Translations under genes and position numbers: made by a program
Part shown: positions 56,633-64,000 of the stretch, piece after piece
How positions within the stretch are numbered: the stretch's first letter is position 1
How the letters are laid out: each line of letters opens with the position of its first letter
NCBI GenBank assembly: GCA_948567375.1
Contig: OX419761.1
Coordinates: 16,060,501-16,124,500 of the forward strand
Length of the DNA stretch: 64,000 bases
Reading direction: 5' to 3'
DNA from: Lunularia cruciata
Lineage: Eukaryota; Streptophyta; Marchantiopsida; Lunulariales; Lunulariaceae
The notes under the pieces: model-generated
Told to the model about the DNA's origin: nothing
The model's database searches: none
What the model saw: the letters and a program-made list of their open reading frames with translations, nothing else

Positions 56633-57294
56633 TGTCGTGCGTATATACATCGCTACACAACATACATCGCTGTCAACATCATACACTATAAAAGCACAAC
56701 TCACACATAAGTCATACATAGACTCTAAAGTGCCACAATAATCAGATTGCTTAACACTTTCAACTCAACTCAACTCAGATCAGTACTTGATCTGTCACTC
56801 TATAAACTGCCAACAACTGGGCACTGATTATAGTCAAGCCACACCCACTCAAGCATAGAGAATCCAGGTGACGCTCGCCGGCCTCTGTCCACCATAGCTA
56901 GGAACTCGAAGGCTCAACATCAGAGAAGTGAGCTCTCTGGAGCTCACTTCGAAACTATACCCCCTGGACTCGAGCTAGCCCTGAAACCCTAACGGTCCCG
57001 CTGACGGCACACTCGACGGTGCAAACGGTGCAAAGTGACGGTGGGCCCCACCGTGAAGTCAGTACCCCGAACACGAAATCTAACCATCGGAAAGTAGTCC
57101 CTTAGAAACTGCTAGAATAACTCTAACTACCATCACTGGAACTCTAGTGTCCGAGCATCTAGATGCGGAACTACAAATGGCGTGACAGCTGTCGTGCGTA
57201 TATACATCGCTACACAACATACATCGCTGTCAACATCATACACTATAAAAGCAAAACTCACACATAAGTCATACATAGACTCTAAAGTGCCACA
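56633..57294 (-). mobile_element. 3' LTR of the methyltransferase-bearing gypsy element (element B)
   Basis: 662 bases, TGTCGTGCG at left and GTGCCACA at right on the plus strand, i.e. TGTGGCAC...GCACGACA in element sense. It interrupts the copia pol. Both ends of the LTR consist of the same 105-bp sequence (56633-56737 and 57190-57294), each TGT...ACA, so an LTR-in-LTR or short terminal-repeat arrangement is built in. Element A shows the same layout. Confidence 0.8.
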
Positions 57295-57308
57295 ATCCCC
57301 CCCCCTAG
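57295..57308 (-). other. Polypurine tract of element B
   Basis: Nine consecutive C on the plus strand (57297-57305), i.e. CTAGGGGGGGGGAT in element sense, touching the LTR start TGTGG. It is the expected primer for plus-strand DNA synthesis. Confidence 0.85.
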
Positions 57309-57464
57309 CTGGCGGTTAGGTCCCTCTAACTCCAGATAGCCATCTACTCTAAGTATATGGTATACCCTCTAATGGGCAAAGATCAGGAGGCCGGGTGCTA
57401 TGGAGCCCCATCGTTAGTCGCTTGTCTGCAATCTATACCATATAAAGAATGAACTAGCTATAGG

Positions 57465-58886
57465 TCAAGTACATCTAGGACATAACCACTGTCCCTGAGG
57501 AACCACCGTGAGGGGAGGAGTCATACATGCCATATGCCATCCTCTCGAACAGCTATCACACACTAACATAGTAGCAGCTCCACCAGAAGAGCTACATAAC
57601 ATACACCTCAAGCCTGCACGTACAAGTGCCAAGCTTGGGTCCATAGTACCATCAATGTTTGGAAGGTGGCATGGCGCACAATTGCGCACATGATCTTTCC
57701 AAACAACAACATCACGTCCTTCTAACACAAGGACTCCAGATGGCAAAACCTCACGCACTCTCAAGATAGTGCGACTTGTAGAAACATCAAGTGTCGTCGG
57801 TGCTGTCTGTTGTAGATATACATAGTCGCCTGGATGAAATTGACGGATCGAGGGTCTATAACCTCCTCCTCGAATGGTAGCATAGCGTAAAGTATCTCTA
57901 TGTTGAGCAATCGCCAAGTTCTCAAAGGCCATCGGCATCACTCTCCGAAAGATCTCTGCCCGCTGAGAACATGCGCGCATCCATACATCGGGGTCATCCA
58001 AGTCCAAAACTACAGTAGCATCTCGACGAATGGCTGCAGGTAAATCTGGATCTCGTCCATAGAGTAGAAAGTATGGAGAGAAGGATGCTAAGGAGGCTTG
58101 CCGGCTGAACCGATAGCCCATGGCCAACCAAGGTAACTGGAGATCCCAATCTCCCAAGTGGCCTCTCTGCAAACCATACTTTCGCAATCCTCTCTTCACC
58201 GTCTGAACCACTCTCTCTGCTAAGCCATCTGCCTCAGGGTGATCTCGGGATGTAGTACGATGATCAATCAAAGCCTTGTCACACAAGACTTGAAACTCTC
58301 CCAAGAACTCTGTACCCTGATCAGTCAAAACCTCAGCTGGTGCACCAAAATGACTAAGAACTCGATCCAGGAACGAGTAAGATGTCCCTTCACTAGACCT
58401 GTCAGGAAGTGCCACCAACTCAATCCACTTGGAGAAGTGCTCCACCATCACCAAAACATACCGATGATGTCTCACAGTCAGCGGTAAAGGTCTGGCGAAG
58501 TCCAAACTCCAACGGTAACCCAATCCCATGATAGGTAATGGGTGTAAATGTGGCGTAGGAGCATTGAATGATGCTCTAACTCGGTCACAAACCACACATC
58601 TGGCAACAAACTGCTGTACCTTGGTCTGCATACCGCGCCACCAATAATGACTCTGGAGTAAGCTATATGTACGCTTTACTCCAAAATGTCCTAGCTCCTC
58701 ATGAGCATGACGGACCAACTGTGGTCTCTGTGATGGAAGTGGTACTACTCGCACTCTACCATCCTCCCATACACGCAAAAGGTGTCTACCCTCCAATCTG
58801 AACCGTCTGGCTCGCTGAAGAACACTGTCTCTCTCCTTGGCCCCAACTGTGCCACCCACAACACCAGTGCGAAGATAGTCCATCAC
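57465..58886 (-). pseudogene. Element B integrase with C-terminal PHD finger
   Basis: 473 codons in frame with RNase H across the TAA. N-terminal zinc domain HEELGHFG...CVVC; catalytic D-D-E: WSLDF (Asp129), LTDQGTEF (Asp189), HPEADGLAERVV (Glu224); then the usual C-terminal beta region (PGDYVYLQQ, ILRVREVLPSGVLVLEG). The last 46 residues are CMLC-x11-CDSC-x4-H-x2-C-x14-C-x2-C with Trp two residues before the last Cys pair, a C4HC3 PHD finger. PHD fingers usually read the histone H3 tail, so this may steer integration, like the chromodomain of chromoviruses. Confidence 0.92.
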
Positions 58887-60578
58887 TTAGACATCATCAT
58901 GAATGTCTCGCTGAACTGTACCAATATCTTCACTCTCTGGATCTGTGACCTCAATAACTCCTCCTGTATGCGCTGAGAGAGATACCACCAAAGTCTCTGC
59001 AAATATACACAGAAAGGCCGATGCATGACAACCTGGCACCATCTCCTCATCTGTCTCACCATGCCAACGTGCTCCGGTCTGATCCTGCTGGTTGGGACAT
59101 GGGTTTCTACTCAACCCATCTGCATCACGGTTCACCACTCCAGGTCTGTGAACAACCGTGAAATCATACTCCTGTAAAATCAGAGCCCATCGTGCAAGCT
59201 TCCCTGAAAGCTTGTCGGACTCCATCAACCACTTCAGTGGCTGATGATCAGTGATGAGAGTGAAGGGGTTACCAAATAGGTAACATCGGAAATGTGCTAC
59301 TGCCCAAACTGCTGCCAAGCACTCTCCCTCATATGAACTATACTTTGCCTCCGCTGAATTGTTGGAGCGACTAGCATAGGCCACCACAAACTCCTTCTCC
59401 TCATCATCATGCTGGGTGAGCACCGCTCCAAGCCCCAACATACTCCAATCAGTGTGAACCTGAAATGGTCGTCCTCTGATCGGTCTCCTCAAAATAGGAG
59501 CAGATGTCAACCTCTCCTTGAGCTCTACAAAAGCTCTCTCCTGCTCATCTCCCCAACACCACTCTTGTGTAAGCTTGGTCAGCTTCGTCAAGGCCTTGGC
59601 AATGGCACTAAATCCTCTAACATAGCGGCGATAGAAGTTCGCCAACCCAAGGAATGCTCGCACTCTGCTCACATCCGTAGGCCGAGGAATACGTGCAATA
59701 GCCTCCACCTTGGTCTGCTGAACACCAAGTCCTCCGGGGTAGATAGTGTGACCCAAATACTCAACCTGCTTGTGGAAGAACCTACACTTCCCAGGATGTA
59801 GTTTGAGTCCATGAGATCTCAACCTCTCAAACACCTCCAACAACTGTCGCTCATGCTCCTCCACAGTAGTGCTATACACCAAAATGTCATCAATATAGCA
59901 CCGAGCAAAATCCAGTCCAGCTAGGATCCTATCCATGACCCTCTGGAACTCAGCGGGAGCGTTCTTTAACCCAAATGGTAAGAACCTCCACTGATATAAC
60001 ACATCCTTGCCGTGAGGATCAATAGCCCAAAATGATGTCTTGGACTTATCCTCCTCCCTGATCGGCAACTGATGATATCCCGCTCGAAGATCCAAAGTAT
60101 TGAAGACCTTTGCATGCCCAATCGCATCAAAAATCTCCTCCGGTGTAGGCATGGCATACCGATCAGCCCTGGTCTGTCGGTTGATAGGACGGTAATCTCC
60201 ACACATCCGCCTATCTGTATAGTTGCCATGCATATCCTTCTTGGCTGGCATCACTGTCGCTGCTGCATACTCTCCATGTGAAATCTCCACCAAACCAGCC
60301 TCAAAAAGGTCACTACTCCGGCTCTGAATCAATGTCCTCTCCATCTCACTATATCGATAAGGACGTCGGAAAATAGGTGTGTCGCTAGTCAGCTCAATCC
60401 GTATACCAGGTCCCTTCAGAGCACCCAAATCCTTCATACTGAAGACAAAACAACTCGTGTGACTCCTCAAGAACCTCCAAACCCCGTGTCTTTCCTCTCC
60501 AGTAAGCTTGGGTCCAAGATCTGGCTCCCAAGTATCCTCTGTAACTGTAGTAGGAGTGGAAGACGTACTGACTGGCTG
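58887..60578 (-). pseudogene. Element B reverse transcriptase and RNase H
   Basis: Frame open from the TAG at 60579 to the TAA at 58887, 563 codons. RT: MCGDYRPINRQT, LDLRAGYHQLPI, QWRFLPFGLKNAPAEFQRVM and YIDDILVYS (catalytic Asp pair at about 59890), then LGHTIYPGGL and FLGLANFYRRYV. RNase H: HTDWSMLGLGAVL, EGECLAAVWAVAHF, LITDHQPLKWL and DADGLSR, giving the D-E-D-D set. All of this is diagnostic of Ty3/gypsy. First RNase H Asp is followed by Trp-Ser instead of the common Ala-Ser. Copies the element RNA into DNA. Confidence 0.95.
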
Positions 60579-60899
60579 CTACACTGGGCCCTTGGGAGCA
60601 ATGGTGTCATGCTCCCGACCACTAGAGGTCCCAACCTCTGTGTGAAAAACTCCCTCCACTCTGGCTGCAAGCTCCATACGTCCTCTGGTTGCATCCCATG
60701 TGGACCAAGGGTGTAATCCAAGTAGCCCATGCTCACCTGGATGGACTCCAAGTAGACCACTCTCCCTAGTAGCTACTGGATGTGTCCCAAGAATACCATG
60801 TCCACTCGGTCCATCGCCCCCAGCATGTGCCTGAATCGTCTCGATAGGCACAGGGCTCACAAGTATCCGAGTGGTGATGCCTATCAAGCGCATCCTACG

Positions 60900-61880
60900 C
60901 TGCTCTGCCAAACCAAGGCTCACAATCCAGGTCAAACAGTTCAGGTCCATAGCCTGACCTAACACCTGATGCCTGGATGCCTCTGACACTGCTGGAACAG
61001 CGGTAATACCAGTGCAAAAACCCATCACCCGCTCTCTCTCATCAGCATTGGGCTCCACCAACTGTTGTAACTGTGAGTCCCAAACAAGTCCAGGTCCTCC
61101 CTCTCGAAAAGCATGAGAGCCTGGGAAACTCATGAGTGTGGGAAATGCAGCTCTAGGCTGTCCAACTAGGTTCACCACTGCCATAGGTGACCTATCAGCC
61201 ACTACCACTGTCTGAGACTGACGCCCAACATCCAAGATATCATCAACAAGGATGTGGTCAAGTCGCTGAATCCCATCATAACTACGCTGTAGAACCTCTC
61301 TGGGTAAAAGGTTCGTCCACCAAAGACGAAGACGATGAGCCCGTGATCCCACTCTGGCTGCATCTAACAATACAGCAAGTCCCATCCAAGAATGGACCTG
61401 ATGTGTACTCGCCACCACTCTAGTGCGAGAATCACCCATCAAAGGAACGTTCTCCAAAAGGTAAGCTGGAGAAACAGACTGATGAACCTGGAGATGTCGT
61501 AGTATCCATAACATCTCCCAAAACACACCAGAACGAGGATCCTGAAGACCCAAACCACGGCCCACACGTGTATGTCCCTGACATGGCCATCCAGAAATCA
61601 CCAAGTGAATAGGCCCATGTCTCTCTAGGTCATGCGCCCCAGTAAGGAAATGTCTCCCGGTAAGGCCTTCTGGTAACCTCTGACTGCTGACATCGGTAAT
61701 AACTCCGGATACCGATAGGCCAAGTGTGCCACATGATGTAGAGAGACTCGCCTAGCAGTCTCATCTCTCTCTACATACAAGTACCTCTGTACTCGGATAC
61801 CCGCCTGTAACACCGCAGCTAGTCCGGTGCTGATCCCACCAAACAACTCTAATAGACATATCCCCTCTACTGGATACTGC
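60900..61880 (-). pseudogene. C5 cytosine-DNA methyltransferase domain within gypsy pol
   Basis: Motifs in canonical order: I, LLELFGGISTGLAAVLQAGI (about 61858-61799; AdoMet loop, compare DLFSGIGG); II/III-like YVERDETARR; IV, SGWPCQGHT (catalytic Cys at 61581-61583); RSGVFWEML; VI, LLENVPLM (Glu-Asn-Val); VIII, RLRLWWTN (RxR); IX-like ADERERVMGF; X, HQVLGQAMDLNCLTW. Every residue needed for catalysis is present. The region between motifs VIII and IX would hold target recognition. A one-base frame change between motifs III and IV (61636-61645) disables this copy. Motif style (ERV.GF, VLGQAMD) recalls the DNMT3/DRM side of the family rather than MET1; that placing is tentative. Confidence 0.9.
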
Positions 61881-63103
61881 CAAGCTATGAGTGTGATATC
61901 CAAAGGTGTCAAAGCAATCGCCTCTGGAGGCTCATCCTCACACTCATCCCCTGATGGTACGAAGGCTCCACTCCAAGCCTGCTGCACCAACTGATCCGCA
62001 TGCTGCTGCAATGCCTCCTCTGAACTCCACAATGGAACATCCAAGGTGGATGGAACAATCTCACTCGTACTCCATAGCCGAGTGATCTCCTCTGGTACTG
62101 GAGTATCCTCTGCATGGGCGTTCCCCTCCAACAAGTCACCAGGCCAAGTAACTGCACCGCTGAAAGCCAAAACTGATGTTGCCATGGTCCCGGACTGTAG
62201 TGAGCCAAGCCTGCCACTACTGAAGCGTACTGGTAGGCGACATACCCGTCCCTCACCAAACTGCCAACCAGGTCTATAAGAGGCTGTCTCCTCCCAATAG
62301 TCAATACTGAAACCCATAGGGTATAACACTGCTCCCCCAACTAGCACATCATATGACTCAGCTATCGTCGCAATAGCCTGAGCTCTCACCACCGAGCTAT
62401 CAGTCGGATGACCAGGCTGAACCTGGACAACAAGCTCTCCACGTGTGATGTACTGTGTCGAACCACCACCAAGAGATGTCTGGATCTGAAATGGACACCT
62501 CTCCACATCGGTCTTCCGTAACTCCAGACCAACAACTGCAGCCTTCCCCAACATAAGGGGCTGTGCACCAGAGTCTAACAAGACTCTCTGTGGTGTATAG
62601 ACCTTCCCTGAAGGTCCCACTAAACGAAAGATCCCCCTCTGGTTATCCAATAGGACAACACCAGGTAAAAACCGCGCTCTCTCAAAGGCCGGTCTAGCTG
62701 GCAACTCCTCCAGTCTAGCCGCTGCTGCCTGCCATAAACCACTGGTTGCTGAACGGATCCCATGCTCCTCAACCAAGTCAGCTCCACTACCAACCACCTC
62801 TGCTCTAGTAGTAGGAACTGCACCATCCCTACTCTCACACAACGTGGCAGCCAACTGGAACACTGGGGCTGGGTCCACTCCCAATGTAAACATGTCACTG
62901 GCTGAAAATAAAGGATGCCGCATAATCAGCTGAGCCGCCCCCAACATCATGCTAGACTCAGTCTGTGTAGTAGCAAGTGGCTGACTAGCAGGTACTCCAT
63001 CAAGTACTCCATCACCACCTACCACACCTGCACTGGGACGTCTAGGAACCATGGATGTCGTCTGCAATGCCTCAGATAGCGTGAAAGATTGGGGAAGTCT
63101 GAC
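61880..63103 (-). pseudogene. Element B aspartic protease region
   Basis: In frame with gag after the TAG. RVLLDSGAQPLMLG (catalytic Asp at about 62575) is the D-S/T-G-A signature; about 70 residues on, YDVLVGGAVLYPMGFSIDYW fits the second conserved part of retropepsins (ILG-like turn). A linker rich in acidic residues follows up to the methyltransferase motif I. The protease would cleave the polyprotein. Confidence 0.8.
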
Positions 63104-63720
63104 CTATCTCCCAACCTCTCCTCTCTGTGGGTCCAACTCCACTGATGCTCCTCTAGGCTCTGGAGCACGTACTGCACTCCTAGTCACTGCTGCAGATGCA
63201 TCCACCTGTGCTGCTCCGCACATGAAGTCCAAAGCATCTCTATCAGCAGCATTATGAGGTGGAAGCCTAGCACCCAAATCTGATCTCCTCTGAGCAATAG
63301 CCATACTAGCCAATCTCTGCTCCAACTGCTCAATCCGAGTAGCCATAGCTGTGTCAGAAGTAAGGGCAGGTACTGCACCCCTACTAGGTGTAGATCTTCT
63401 ACCACCACCTCTACCACCTCGTCCTCCATGAACTGGAGCTCCTCTACTACCTGCCATAGCAGCCCTACCACTCCGTAACTCCGGGTGTAGGTCAAAACAC
63501 CGGTCACTAGTGTGACCAAATCTGTGGCAATGCTCACATTGCCTCTGTGCTGGCTGTGATGCACCAGAGGTATCAGGTCCGCTGCCCTGAGTACACTCTC
63601 TCCTATGGTGAGGTCCACCACAAGTCCAACAAGCAACACCACCACTCACTGGCTGCTGCTGACCCAAAAATGAGGGTAAGGGTCTAACTCCACTAGGCCC
63701 TCCACTCGCTCCATGTTGGA
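63104..63720 (-). pseudogene. Element B gag C-terminal part, two zinc knuckles
   Basis: Begins within gag at the truncation. First knuckle-like CWTCGGPHHRREC (spacing slightly irregular), second canonical CEHCHRFGHTSDRC (Cx2Cx4Hx4C). A Gly/Arg-rich stretch (HGGRGGRGGGRRS) follows, then a helical heptad-like piece (ATRIEQLEQRLASM). Nucleocapsid domains of this sort bind the element's RNA. It ends with TAG (63104-63106), after which the same frame runs on into protease. Confidence 0.85.
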
Positions 63721-63737
63721 TGTGATTAATCACATCC
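63718..63737. repeat. Perfect 20-bp palindrome at element B truncation
   Basis: GGATGTGATTAATCACATCC. The right part is mid-repeat sequence (also at 52360-52376); GGA at its left comes from the gag side. The break between gypsy and host DNA therefore coincides with a hairpin-forming sequence. Confidence 0.8.
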
Positions 63738-64000
63738 AATTTGCATCTTAAAATTGAAGTCCAATATGAACCTTATGGATTTCGGATACAAGAAAATCCA
63801 ATTCAGTACATCCGCAATGCTCTATGTTCTCAATTCAACAATGAAGACAATAAGCTCCATATTGATGATACAAGGGTACCAGAAGAAAAGAAAAGGAAAA
63901 TAATGGATAATGGTCCCCTTCGCTTCTTGCGGGTGCTGAGCTCCGAGTAGTTAAGGATGTTTGTAGGTGGGCTTTCGGCGTTTACGCTTGCCTCTCCAGT
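63721..64000 (+). repeat. Mid-repetitive unit, copy g (cut by window end)
   Basis: Closely matches 52360-52640. Within it a 69-codon frame (63741-63950) encodes CSQFNNEDNKLHIDDTRVPE and ends GPLRFLRVLSSE. In copy f the same stretch has indels that break the frame. This could be a decayed last exon of an amplified gene; no family recognised. Confidence 0.55.

Larger units (their letters stand above)
57465..63720 (-). pseudogene. Gypsy polyprotein: gag-PR-C5 methyltransferase-RT-RH-IN-PHD
   Basis: One collinear coding unit of about 2,085 codons on the minus strand. Frames join directly except for TAG at 63104-63106, a one-base frame change near 61636-61645, TAG at 60579-60581 and TAA at 58887-58889. 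All three stops lie in positions that would fit Gln codons (CAG or CAA) and the frame continues across each with family-typical sequence. Order: zinc-knuckle gag, aspartic protease, cytosine-5 DNA methyltransferase, reverse transcriptase, RNase H, integrase, PHD finger. The capsid part of gag and the 5' LTR are missing, cut at 63720. Methyltransferase-bearing retrotransposons are known from dinoflagellates and charophyte algae (from memory); this appears to be a land-plant relative. Confidence 0.9.

Noticed and set aside
61620-61650. Programmed frameshift within the methyltransferase
   Set aside because: No slippery heptamer was seen and the position is in the middle of a catalytic domain, where a programmed shift would be odd; a simple mutation is more likely.
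62046-62279. Plus-strand frames across element B (several of 60-130 codons)
   Set aside because: Shadows of the minus-strand gypsy polyprotein.

Overview
This window reads as nuclear DNA of a non-vascular land plant (bryophyte). The coding signal is split by short GT-AG introns, the intergenic DNA is AT-rich and full of retroelements, and the one large intact-looking host gene belongs to the alpha/beta-hydrolase-NB-ARC-LRR ('HNL') class of immune receptors, known from liverworts and other bryophytes. No bacterial operons, rRNA, tRNA or CRISPR arrays were seen.

Layout. 0-4.6 kb: non-coding mid-repetitive DNA. 4.9-6.5 kb: two decayed 3' ends of a LINE-type retrotransposon (minus strand). 8.0-16.4 kb: HNL gene in four proposed exons (hydrolase in exons 1-2, NB-ARC in exon 3, a roughly 1,390-residue LRR exon 4). 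16.4-20 kb: 3' flank with minisatellites and an ABCB-transporter pseudogene. 21-22.1 kb: LRR-receptor pseudogene. 25.0-26.74 kb: 3' LTR plus integrase/PHD piece of a Ty3/gypsy element, abutting at 26.74 kb a second, 5'-truncated and broken HNL copy (to 31.6 kb). That copy carries the same 3' flank and ABCB remnant as copy 1, so roughly 11.8-19.9 kb and 26.7-34.1 kb are paralogous blocks. 34.1-41.4 kb: HNL-intron-like DNA, mid-repeat DNA, an AT-rich island and a minisatellite. 42.0-44.8 kb: larger LRR-receptor pseudogene. 45.2-49.6 kb: minisatellite and repeats. 49.6-51.0 kb: an LTR element (LTR, PBS, gag) whose LTR is packed with heat-shock-element-like sites. 51-55.3 kb: mid-repeat DNA carrying two short LINE-tail insertions. 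55.6-56.6 kb: 3' end of a Ty1/copia element. 56.6-63.7 kb: a nearly complete minus-strand Ty3/gypsy element. 63.7-64 kb: mid-repeat DNA again.

Most notable system. The 56.6-63.7 kb gypsy element encodes, in one collinear polyprotein, gag zinc knuckles, aspartic protease, a complete C5 cytosine-DNA methyltransferase module (motifs I, IV, VI, VIII, IX, X), reverse transcriptase/RNase H, DDE integrase and, at the extreme C terminus, a PHD finger where plant chromoviruses usually have a chromodomain. It is a retrotransposon that would carry its own DNA methylation writer and a possible histone-tail reader. This copy is interrupted by three in-frame stops and one frameshift and is truncated in gag; the piece at 25.0-26.74 kb is a second member. 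The other notable point is that the HNL hydrolase has Cys in place of Ser at the nucleophile elbow (GHCLGG).

Exon boundaries, repeat edges and similarity statements come from reading by eye; no alignment or database search was run.
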